A stretch of 7,470 nt of DNA from Clostridiales bacterium (GTDB taxonomy: Bacteria; Bacillota; Clostridia; Christensenellales; Aristaeellaceae): the NCBI GenBank assembly GCA_004556545.1, contig SFGO01000145.1, forward strand, positions 1-7,470. Direction: 5' to 3'. The notes under the pieces are model-generated. The model was not told where the DNA came from. It saw only the letters and a list, made by a program, of their open reading frames with translations, and made no database searches. The position numbers and the translations under genes are program-made. Shown in pieces: positions 1-4,657 of the stretch (position 1 is its first letter; the number at the start of each line of letters is the position of its first letter).

Positions 1-61
1 GGTTGCGGGACAGAGCCCCTAACCCTTGTGCCGCAGCACTTTTCCCGCAAACCAGCTTAAG
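1..61. other. Unassigned left edge with an imperfect stem
   Basis: No gene can be supported here. Bases 1-10 and 43-53 are complementary apart from one extra base (GGTTGCGGGA against TCCCGCAAACC), and a small inner hairpin GTGC-CGCA-GCAC lies at 30-41. Frame 1 stays open from the edge to a TAA at 58-60 (19 residues), so the tail of a plus-strand gene could enter from the left. With so few codons this cannot be told from chance. Confidence 0.25.
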
Positions 62-653
62 GGTGCGCAGCACCGAGGACGAGGACAGCCCAAAGGGCTA
101 CCGCAGTCCGAAGCCCGCCACCAAGGGAGGCCGCAGGCCAACTAGCGCCAGAAATGGCTGAAAGCCATGAAGCGCGTAGCCAAACACAAGCGAAGCGCAG
201 GGTTTGGCCGCAGAAAAGGGAGGCCGAAGGCCGACTAGCGCCAGAAATAGCTGAAAGCCATGAAGCGCGTAGCCAAACACAAGCGAAGCGCAGGGTTTGG
301 CCGCAGAAAAGGGAGGCCGAAGGCCGACTAGCGCCAGAAATGGCTGAAAGCCATGAAGCGCGTAGCCAAGCAGCAGCGAAGCGCAGGGTTTGGCCGCAAA
401 AAAGGGAGGCCGAAGGCCGACTAGCGCCAGAAATAGCTGAAAGCCATGAAGCGCGTAGCCAAGCAGCAGCGAAGCGCAGGGTTTGGCCGCAAAAAAGGGA
501 GGCCGAAGGCCGACTAGCGCCAGAAATGGCTGAAAGCCATGAAGCGCGTAGCCAAGCACAAGCGTAGCGCAGGGCTTGGCCGCAGACATGCGGGGCGGGC
601 CGCAAAGCGCTGCTTGCGGGCGAGAACGGCCAACACGTTTTTTCGACAGATTG
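62..653 (+). repeat. Modular repeat cassette, left copy (flank A - tandem array - flank B)
   Basis: Flank A (62-120) begins with the small palindrome GGTGC-GCA-GCACC. It is the reverse complement of 3855-3913 with a single difference in 59 bases. Flank B (590-653) contains a 32-bp block (590-621) that is the reverse complement of 3817-3848 with one difference. It then carries GGCCAAC (628-634) and TTTTCGACAG (640-649), both also present in the right copy. Between the flanks sits a tandem array of 93-bp units, whereas the right copy has only six bases at that point. Long open frames run through the cassette on both strands. I judge them artefacts of a repeat length divisible by three in GC-rich DNA: the frames are unrelated to each other, one ends inside the last unit, and the conserved signal is base pairing. 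I do not recognise the family. Confidence 0.85.
124..586 (+). repeat. Tandem array of 93-bp hairpin-rich units
   Basis: Full units start at 151, 244, 337 and 430. A fifth unit starts at 523 and matches to about 586, and a partial unit end precedes the array at 124-150. The period is exactly 93 bp. Each unit holds several short stems: ATGGCT-GAA-AGCCAT (154-168 in unit 1), a CCAAAC/GTTTGG pair (180-185 with 202-207) closing over GCG-AAG-CGC, and GGCC-GAA-GGCC. Units 1, 3 and 5 read ATGGCT while 2 and 4 read ATAGCT. Units 1 and 2 share one version of the middle segment and 3 and 4 another, which suggests duplication of a two-unit block. The plus frame from 154 would encode a 31-residue repeat but stops at 565-567 in unit 5. 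This is treated as non-coding. Confidence 0.9.
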
Positions 654-711
654 AAAAAAGGCAGGATTTTTCCCGAAAACGGAGAATGTATATCTGCCCG
701 TTGGAAGGATG

Positions 712-742
712 GACAAAGCTCGGGCACGCCCGGGCTTTTGTC
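712..742 (+). terminator. Terminator-like hairpin in the gph leader
   Basis: Bases 715-724 pair with 729-738 around the loop CACG, with one G-T wobble, and three further pairs (712-714 with 740-742) extend the stem past a bulged T at 739. The 3' arm ends in TTTT (736-739), giving the look of a short intrinsic terminator on the plus strand. It ends 30 bases before the preferred gph start at 773, leaving no room for a promoter in between. A gph transcript starting upstream must therefore pass through it, so it could be an attenuator rather than the end of an upstream transcript. The T tract is short, so efficiency is uncertain. Confidence 0.55.
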
Positions 743-772
743 ATGAAACGCCGGGCAGAAAGGGATGTTCTG

Positions 773-1441
773 ATGAAGAGCTATTCCACGGTGATCTTTG
801 ATCTGGACGGAACGCTGCTGAATACGCTGGAGGACCTGACCAACGCCACCAATCAGGCATTGCGGGAGTGCGGCTACCCGGAGCACACCATGGAGGACGT
901 GAAGGGCTTCGTGGGCAACGGCATCGGGATGCTGATCCGCCGGGCGCTGCCGCCGGAATGCGATGCAGACCCGGAGGCCTACGAAATGGCGCTTCAGGCG
1001 TTCAAACGGTATTATTTTCTCCACAATAACGACACCACCGCGCCCTATCCGGGCATTCCCGAGCTGATTGACGCGCTGCAGGAAAAGGGCCTCAAGCTGG
1101 CGGTGGTTTCCAACAAGAACGACCCCAACGTCAAGGCCCTGTGCCGGTACTATTTTCCCACCATTCCGCTGGCCGTGGGCGAGCGGGAGGGCATCCGCCG
1201 CAAGCCGGAGCCGGATACGGTGCTGCATGTGATGCAGGAATTCGGCAGCGCCAAAGACCAGACCCTGTATGTGGGCGACAGTGACGTGGACGTGCAGACG
1301 GCCCGCAACGCGGGCGTGGACTGCGCCGCCGTGCTGTGGGGCTTCCGCTCGGAGGAGCATCTGAAAAACGCCGGGGCCGAGCATCTGTTCCATAGCCCCG
1401 AAGAGCTTTGCGGCTGGATCCTGTCCCATCAGGCAAAGTGA
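773..1441 (+). CDS. gph: HAD-superfamily phosphatase, phosphoglycolate phosphatase-like
   Basis: This is a 222-residue HAD hydrolase of the Gph/PGP type, a cytoplasmic Mg-dependent phosphatase. The family dephosphorylates 2-phosphoglycolate, a product of DNA 3'-end repair, although paralogues act on other small phosphomonoesters. All four HAD motifs are visible: FDLDGTLLNT (residues 9-18; nucleophile Asp10, acid/base Asp12), VVSN (111-114; Ser113), the motif III lysine in RRKPEPD (Lys144) and VGDSDVD (167-173; Asp169). Residues about 18-85 form the helical cap insertion expected for subclass IA. The ATG at 773 is chosen because AGAAAGGG lies 8 bases upstream and it puts motif I at the usual distance from the N-terminus; an in-frame ATG at 743 is an alternative. 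The gene follows a repeat cassette and a leader hairpin and converges with the next gene, one base separating the two stop codons. The substrate is inferred. Confidence 0.9.
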   Translation: MKSYSTVIFDLDGTLLNTLEDLTNATNQALRECGYPEHTMEDVKGFVGNGIGMLIRRALPPECDADPEAYEMALQAFKRYYFLHNNDTTAPYPGIPELIDALQEKGLKLAVVSNKNDPNVKALCRYYFPTIPLAVGEREGIRRKPEPDTVLHVMQEFGSAKDQTLYVGDSDVDVQTARNAGVDCAAVLWGFRSEEHLKNAGAEHLFHSPEELCGWILSHQAK

Positions 1442-1442
1442 G

Positions 1443-2456
1443 CTACGCTCGCTGCACCAGCACCCGGTAGAGCTCGCCGTTTCTTCCCCGCACCGGCTGA
1501 TAGGGCCGGGGATCGTCCCGGGGCGGAGCGCCCCGCATGGCGTAAGCCACGCGCCGAATCTGACCGTCCTGAACCTGACGGCCAATCCACAGGCCGTCCC
1601 CCTGCCGGGACGCCTGCACGAACCGCCAGCCCGGCCAGTCGAAGGGCGCGTCCGGGAGACGATGCTCAAAATATTCCCGAAGCGAACCAAACGCTTTCGG
1701 CCATTCCAGACTGGGAAGCCGTCCCACGGGGAGACCCGTTCGGGGCGGCTTTTTCGTTTGGCCGGTCTGGGGGGCTGGGGCAGGGGAAACCGGCGCGGCG
1801 CTTCCCTGCCGGACGAACGGCGGCACGGTGTTCTCTTCCTCCGGCGGCTCCATGGCCTGCACATAGGGCGCAGGGTCCAGCGCCGGAAGAAAGATTTCCC
1901 GCGGAAGAGCCTTTTCCCGGCCTGCGGCCAAAACGGAAGCGGGCCTTTGCTGCGGGTAGGGCGGCCTGTTCGGGGCTGCTTTTTCTTGTCCTTCCTTTGG
2001 GGCTTCCCGCTTTGCGGAAGGGGCGAGGGGCTTCGGCTCGACAGGCTCCCGCTTCGGAGCCGCCGCCCGGGCCAATTTTTCGCACAGGGACAGCGAGGCG
2101 TTTTTCGCGTCCAGCAGGCTCCCGGCGCTGGTTTCGGTACACAGGCCGATCAGCAGTGGCCGGGGCGCGGCGGTATTTTCCACCACGATCAATGCCTGCA
2201 GGCGCTCCGGCGCATAGCGGTCGCCGGGCACGGGGCCTTCCAGCGAAGCCTCGCCCCGGGCGTTGGCGGCACAGGCCCCCAGCTCCCGGACGTCTCCGCC
2301 GCCGGAATACCAGAATGCCCGGATCCCCTCGTTCTTTATGCCCCGGACGTTCAGCTGCGCCCATGCCTGTCCCCGTTCCCACTGCAGCCGGGCAAAGCCG
2401 CTGACCCCCGTCCGCATAGGGCGCAGCAGCATCAGTTTTTGATGAAGTTCCGTCAT
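1443..2456 (-). CDS. Hypothetical three-part protein with Pro/Ala-rich linker
   Basis: This 337-residue protein is not assigned to a named family. Residues about 16-108 look like a beta-rich N-terminal domain with alternating hydrophobic strands (SGFARLQW, AQLNVRGI, ALIVVEN, LLIGLC). Residues about 130-250 form a low-complexity linker rich in Pro, Ala, Lys and Gln. Residues about 251-337 form a compact C-terminal domain with many aromatics (EYFEHRLPDAPFDWPGWRFV) ending in a GRNGELYRVLVQR-type strand. The layout recalls clostridial proteins with an N-terminal beta domain, a linker and a C-terminal DUF6128-like domain, but that comparison is from memory and weak. There is no signal peptide or membrane segment. 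The ATG at 2456 has AGGGGG about 8 bases upstream. It is convergent with gph and divergent from the gene at 2600. Confidence 0.75.
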   Translation of the reverse strand: MTELHQKLMLLRPMRTGVSGFARLQWERGQAWAQLNVRGIKNEGIRAFWYSGGGDVRELGACAANARGEASLEGPVPGDRYAPERLQALIVVENTAAPRPLLIGLCTETSAGSLLDAKNASLSLCEKLARAAAPKREPVEPKPLAPSAKREAPKEGQEKAAPNRPPYPQQRPASVLAAGREKALPREIFLPALDPAPYVQAMEPPEEENTVPPFVRQGSAAPVSPAPAPQTGQTKKPPRTGLPVGRLPSLEWPKAFGSLREYFEHRLPDAPFDWPGWRFVQASRQGDGLWIGRQVQDGQIRRVAYAMRGAPPRDDPRPYQPVRGRNGELYRVLVQRA

Positions 2457-2536
2457 GTTCTTTTCCCCCTTCAGGGCAGCGTATGCACCGGGCAGGGCGG
2501 TTTATGCCGCACCCTTTCAGCCGCCGCGCATAGGCT

Positions 2537-2579
2537 GACCATGGAACGCCGCTTTTTTCCGGCGTGCCTGACAATGGTC
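2537..2579 (+). promoter_or_regulatory. Nested stem in the leader of the 2600 gene
   Basis: The 143-bp divergent intergenic region (2457-2599) has no convincing sigma-A boxes that I can see. It does hold an outer stem GACCAT/ATGGTC (2537-2542 with 2574-2579) enclosing an inner stem ACGCCG/CGGCGT (2546-2551 with 2560-2565) around a T-rich loop. The structure ends a few bases before the AGGAGG at 2584-2589, so it could influence ribosome access. Short perfect stems are easy to find in GC-rich DNA, so a regulatory role is only a suggestion. Confidence 0.3.
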
Positions 2580-2599
2580 TTTCAGGAGGAAGAGATTCC

Positions 2600-3061
2600 A
2601 TGAATGAGCTTCATTTTCAGCCTGTAGGCGCGGCGCTGGGAGAGGGCGCGGCCATTCGGATCGGCCGCTGCACCGAGGAAACGCCCGCCGGGGAAACCCA
2701 TATCTATTTTGAGCCCTGCGAATCCGTGAAAAGCGTCCGGGTCTCCCAAAGCCTTCCCGACAGCGAGGGCCGGATGCTGGACGTGACCCTGACCGTGCAG
2801 AACGTCTGCCCGGGACGGAGGGTCTTCATCGGCCTGAGCGCCCACGAGGTCATGGAAGGAGGGGCGGAGGAGCTGCGGGGGTTTCGCGCCCTCAGCCTGC
2901 CCGCCCACCACGACGGTTCCGCTCACGCCGTGGACGCCCCGCCCCTTCGGTTCATTCTGCCCGAGGAGGAGAACGTAGACAGCCGTGTGGGGCGGCCCCG
3001 GCATTTCGTCCTGCGCACCTATGCCCACTATGCGGATCAGGCGGGATGTGAGTCCACATGA
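2600..3061 (+). CDS. Conserved-looking beta-rich protein of unknown function
   Basis: This 153-residue protein has a strong AGGAGG (2584-2589) about 10 bases before the ATG at 2600, which decides the start over an in-frame upstream ATG at 2564. I do not recognise a named domain. Alternating hydrophobic strands (LDVTLTVQNV, RRVFIGLSAHEV, RFILPEE, RHFVLRTYAHYAD) suggest a single beta-sandwich-like fold. The stretch VQNVCPGRRVFIGLSAHEV followed by a GFRALSLPAH segment and an RFILPEE segment resembles a recurrent clostridial protein type I recall as uncharacterised. There is no signal peptide or membrane helix. Its stop overlaps the start of the next gene in ATGA (3058-3061), implying translational coupling and a shared role with the wall hydrolase downstream, perhaps as a partner or surface component; that role is inferred. 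Confidence 0.75.
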   Translation: MNELHFQPVGAALGEGAAIRIGRCTEETPAGETHIYFEPCESVKSVRVSQSLPDSEGRMLDVTLTVQNVCPGRRVFIGLSAHEVMEGGAEELRGFRALSLPAHHDGSAHAVDAPPLRFILPEEENVDSRVGRPRHFVLRTYAHYADQAGCEST

Positions 3062-3741
3062 TTTCCGTTCCCAAACTGATCCAGGTCTTTCGTTCCATGC
3101 TGGGCTGGCCCTACGTCACCCCTGGCACCAGCAACGCCAAAGGGATCGACTGCTCCGGGGCGTTTGTCTACGCCTACCGCCAGTTCGGAGAGCGGATTTA
3201 TCACGGCTCCAATCGAATTGCCCGCGTCTACTGCCGGGATATGCAGCGCGTGACCGCGTCCACCCGGCTGGTTCCGGGCATGGCGATTTTCAAAAGCCGC
3301 GCCGACCTGAGCCGGATGAAGGCGGAATACAAGCCCGGCGGCGCGTACTATGACCCGAAGCTGCCGGAGGATTTCTATCACATCGGGCTGGTGGCCAGCG
3401 TAGACCCCCTTCAGATCATCAACGCCACGCCGCCCAAGGTGCGGATCGACGACCGGCTGTCCCGCTGGCAGTGGGCCGGCTATCTGAAAGCCGTCGATTA
3501 TACCGCCGCAGGCCCGGAGCCGGACGAAACCTGCGCACAGGTAACGGCGGAAAGCGGAAGCACGGTGAACCTGCGCCAGAAGCCCTCGCTGAAGGCAGTG
3601 ATTCTGGCCCGCGTTCCGCTGGGCCAGCGGGTGGCCGTCCGGGAAAAGACCAGCCCGGAATGGTGGAAGGTCGCCTATCTTCAATTCACCGGCTATATGA
3701 TGCGGAAGTTCCTAAAGACAGAAGAAAGGGAAAATTCCTAA
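3058..3741 (+). CDS. NlpC/P60-family cell-wall hydrolase with C-terminal SH3 domain
   Basis: This 227-residue protein has an N-terminal NlpC/P60 cysteine peptidase domain (about 1-148). The family cleaves peptide bonds in peptidoglycan stems, typically gamma-D-Glu to diamino acid. The catalytic Cys32 lies in GIDCSGAFVYAY, the His is His108 in YHIGLV, and Asn122 (INATPP) is placed to be the third polar residue. LVPGMAIF (72-78) is the strand that usually precedes the histidine. Residues about 158-222 form a bacterial SH3-like domain (VNLRQKPS, VPLGQRVAV, WWKVAYL), normally a wall-binding module. There is no signal peptide, unusual for a housekeeping autolysin and more like phage- or export-machine-linked enzymes. 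The ATG at 3058 overlaps the preceding stop; no strong Shine-Dalgarno is visible, consistent with coupling. Fold assignment is firm; the export route is unknown. Confidence 0.88.
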   Translation: MISVPKLIQVFRSMLGWPYVTPGTSNAKGIDCSGAFVYAYRQFGERIYHGSNRIARVYCRDMQRVTASTRLVPGMAIFKSRADLSRMKAEYKPGGAYYDPKLPEDFYHIGLVASVDPLQIINATPPKVRIDDRLSRWQWAGYLKAVDYTAAGPEPDETCAQVTAESGSTVNLRQKPSLKAVILARVPLGQRVAVREKTSPEWWKVAYLQFTGYMMRKFLKTEERENS

Positions 3742-3751
3742 AACAGGGTTC

Positions 3752-3781
3752 AAAAAAGGGAGATGCGGAAACGCATCTCCC
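3752..3781 (-). terminator. Intrinsic terminator, minus strand
   Basis: GGGAGATGCG (3758-3767) and CGCATCTCCC (3772-3781) form a perfect 10-bp stem around a GAAA loop. On the minus strand the hairpin is followed directly by TTTTTT (complement of 3752-3757). The plus strand has no T tract, so the signal points leftward. It would end transcripts of the ribbon-helix-helix gene after they cross the repeat cassette, and it would protect the hydrolase gene at 3058-3741 from antisense reading. Confidence 0.8.
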
Positions 3782-3783
3782 CC

Positions 3784-3913
3784 AGCCTGTCGAAAACCCC
3801 CGAGTTGGCCTCCATTGCCCGCAAACAGCGCTTTGCGGCCCGCCCCGCCGGGCGTGGCGGGCTTCGGACTGCGGTAGCCCTTCGGGCTGTCCTCGTCCTC
3901 GGTGCTGCGCACC
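3784..3913 (-). repeat. Modular repeat cassette, right copy (zero-unit form)
   Basis: This is the inverted counterpart of the cassette at 62-653. Bases 3855-3913 match flank A with one difference in 59, ending in the terminal palindrome GGTGC-TGC-GCACC. Bases 3817-3848 match the core of flank B with one difference in 32, and GTTGGCC (3804-3810) and CTGTCGAAAA (3787-3796) match its outer part with a 2-base length difference. Only six bases (3849-3854) separate the flanks here, where the left copy has about 470 bases of tandem array. Short open frames cross it on both strands but I consider them non-coding. Together with 3742-3783 and 3914-3988 this fills the gap between the hydrolase and the regulator gene. 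Confidence 0.85.
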
Positions 3914-3923
3914 TATAACCCCG

Positions 3924-3944
3924 GCAGGAGGCAGTGCCTCCTGC
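3924..3944. other. Stem-loop beside the right repeat cassette
   Basis: GCAGGAGGC (3924-3932) pairs perfectly with GCCTCCTGC (3936-3944) around AGT. On the plus strand a run of seven T (3953-3959) follows after eight bases, too far for a classical terminator. A second stem, GATGGGA/TCCCGTC with one wobble (3972-3978 with 3984-3990), overlaps the stop codon of the regulator gene. Neither has a clear assigned role; they may stabilise the 3' end of that transcript. Confidence 0.45.
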
Positions 3945-3988
3945 ACCTCCACTTTTTTTGACACTCTGAGCGATGGGAATGCATCCCG

Positions 3989-4180
3989 TCACTCTTCCTC
4001 CACCACCGATACATCCTGAAGCGCTTCCTCAAGCAGCAAGTTGATCAGCTCGTTTCTGGAACGATTGGTTTTTTCAGACAGCTCGTCAAGGCTTTTCAGC
4101 GTATCCTCCCGCATACGCACAGACACGATTTTGTGCCCGTCTTCCCCTTTCTTTTTCGTAATCCGAATTTCCCGCTTCAT
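3989..4180 (-). CDS. Ribbon-helix-helix (CopG/Arc-type) DNA-binding protein
   Basis: This is a 63-residue basic-to-acidic protein. Residues 17-23 (KIVSVRM) form the DNA-contacting strand, 25-37 helix A and about 40-54 helix B, with the SRNELINLLL stretch typical of CopG/Arc dimers. The family acts as small dimeric repressors, often autoregulatory or as antitoxins. Several in-frame ATGs exist up to 4216. The start at 4180 is chosen because GAGGTGA (4186-4192) lies 5 bases upstream on the minus strand, whereas the ATG at 4186 would have no spacing. It ends in an acidic tail (VVEEE). It is divergent from a small membrane protein and shares an AT-rich control region containing a long inverted repeat, its natural candidate operator. 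A toxin-antitoxin role is not supported: no toxin-like partner overlaps it. Confidence 0.85.
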   Translation of the reverse strand: MKREIRITKKKGEDGHKIVSVRMREDTLKSLDELSEKTNRSRNELINLLLEEALQDVSVVEEE

Positions 4181-4192
4181 AATCATCACCTC

Positions 4193-4206
4193 ATGATGAT
4201 CATCAT
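4193..4206. promoter_or_regulatory. Perfect 14-bp palindrome upstream of the regulator gene
   Basis: ATGATGATCATCAT reads the same on both strands. It lies just upstream of the GAGGTGA ribosome binding site of the ribbon-helix-helix gene, in its predicted leader, and four bases left of the -35 box of the divergent promoter. This is a plausible second operator half or secondary regulator site. Simple repetition of GAT/CAT triplets makes a chance palindrome possible. Confidence 0.4.
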
Positions 4207-4209
4207 AGC

Positions 4210-4239
4210 TTGACATGACGCATCATTATATAATATAAT
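4210..4239 (+). promoter_or_regulatory. Sigma-A promoter for the small membrane protein
   Basis: A consensus -35 box TTGACA (4210-4215) and a consensus -10 box TATAAT (4234-4239) are separated by 18 bases. Transcription would start near 4246 and read into the gene at 4331 with a leader of about 85 bases. A second TATAAT at 4229-4234 overlaps but leaves only 13 bases of spacer. Both boxes being perfect suggests strong activity unless repressed. Confidence 0.75.
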
Positions 4240-4242
4240 ATG

Positions 4243-4272
4243 ACTATAATTTGTATTACACATGTAATACAA
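4243..4272 (-). promoter_or_regulatory. Candidate sigma-A promoter for the regulator gene
   Basis: On the minus strand TTGTAT (complement of 4267-4272) and TATAGT (complement of 4243-4248) are spaced 18 bases apart, giving a start near 4236 and a leader of about 55 bases. Its -10 box lies only three bases from the -10 box of the divergent promoter, so the two polymerases would compete. The -35 box lies inside the right arm of the 28-bp inverted repeat. This is weaker than the plus-strand promoter. Confidence 0.5.
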
Positions 4273-4275
4273 ATT
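4248..4275. promoter_or_regulatory. 28-bp inverted repeat, probable operator
   Basis: The 13-bp arm AATTTGTATTACA (4248-4260) is the exact reverse complement of TGTAATACAAATT (4263-4275), with two central bases CA. It begins at the predicted start point of the membrane-protein transcript and covers the -35 and spacer of the regulator promoter, so a protein bound here could shut off both. As RNA it would form a hairpin at the very 5' end of the membrane-protein transcript. The binder is unknown; the adjacent ribbon-helix-helix protein is the first candidate. Confidence 0.7.
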
Positions 4276-4330
4276 GCACGCTGTGGAAAAACAGGCTGCG
4301 AAGCTGTGTACACGAAAGGAGGGGGAAAAG

Positions 4331-4561
4331 ATGGAAGAAAGAAGCAACGGTATGAGCATCGCCGGTTTCATCGTCTCGCTGGGGTCATTGTTCCTTGGAT
4401 TGTGGGGCCTTACCGGTTTGGTGGGTGTCGTGCTGTCGGCCGTCGGCCGTTCGCAGGCCGTCAATAACGGCGGAAAGACGGGCCTTGCCACCGCAGGAAT
4501 CGTTCTGGGCATTATCGGGGCGGCTTACTGCTGGATTATGATGATCATCGCTCTTATCTGA
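4331..4561 (+). CDS. Small two-helix membrane protein, DUF4190-like
   Basis: This 76-residue protein has two long hydrophobic segments, about residues 10-38 and 51-76, joined by a polar turn (GRSQAVNNGGKTG). The SIAGFIVSLGSL opening and GLATAGIVLGIIG second helix match the repeated AGxVLGI style of DUF4190 proteins, small integral membrane proteins of unknown function common in Gram-positives. The ATG at 4331 follows a strong AAAGGAGG (4315-4322) with 8 bases spacing, preferred over the upstream in-frame ATG at 4274, which lies inside the operator repeat. It is transcribed from a consensus promoter, divergent from a regulator gene, and ends at a strong terminator, so it is a single-gene unit. 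No function is claimed beyond membrane location. Confidence 0.82.
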   Translation: MEERSNGMSIAGFIVSLGSLFLGLWGLTGLVGVVLSAVGRSQAVNNGGKTGLATAGIVLGIIGAAYCWIMMIIALI

Positions 4562-4590
4562 GAATCCTCCCGAACGCCATTTCACCACAA

Positions 4591-4629
4591 AAAAAGGATT
4601 TGGAGTCGAAGCGGCTCCAAATCCTTTTT
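4591..4629. terminator. Bidirectional intrinsic terminator
   Basis: A perfect 15-bp stem (4591-4605 with 4615-4629) encloses a nine-base loop in which two more pairs (one a wobble) can form. The arms end in A5 on the left and T5 on the right, with seven A in a row at 4589-4595, so the hairpin has a T tract on either strand. It lies 29 bases after the membrane-protein stop and 28 bases after the nnr stop, and should end both convergent transcripts. Confidence 0.93.
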
Positions 4630-4657
4630 ACAACCACGCTTTTTGACAAACCCTGCT

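Noticed and set aside
151..586. CRISPR array
   Set aside because: Units are contiguous 93-bp repeats without unique spacers, and no cas genes are present.
57..744. Long open frames on both strands across the tandem array, including a 31-residue repeat protein from 154
   Set aside because: A 93-bp unit is divisible by three and GC-rich, so several frames stay open together; the plus frame stops inside unit 5, no ribosome binding site fits, and variation preserves pairing rather than residues.
709..801. Possible leader peptide starting at ATG 709 ahead of gph
   Set aside because: The purine-rich stretch abuts the ATG with no spacing, and there is no run of regulatory codons or other sign of an attenuation peptide.
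98..1864. 588-codon minus-strand open frame
   Set aside because: It runs antisense through gph and overlaps the 1443-2456 gene in another frame; its amino-acid composition is that of a shadow frame and it ends in the repeat array.
2600..3741. Prophage tail or lysis module
   Set aside because: Only one NlpC/P60 enzyme and one unknown protein are present; no capsid, tail, integrase, holin or phage regulator genes flank them.
4541..4553. ATGATGATCATC-like sequence inside the membrane-protein gene, resembling the 4193-4206 palindrome
   Set aside because: It is explained by consecutive Met-Met-Ile-Ile codons and is not a full palindrome.
3989..4561. Toxin-antitoxin pair (ribbon-helix-helix protein plus small hydrophobic protein)
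   Set aside because: The genes are divergent with separate promoters, and the membrane protein has the two-helix DUF4190 pattern rather than a known toxin fold; antitoxin and toxin genes are normally cotranscribed.
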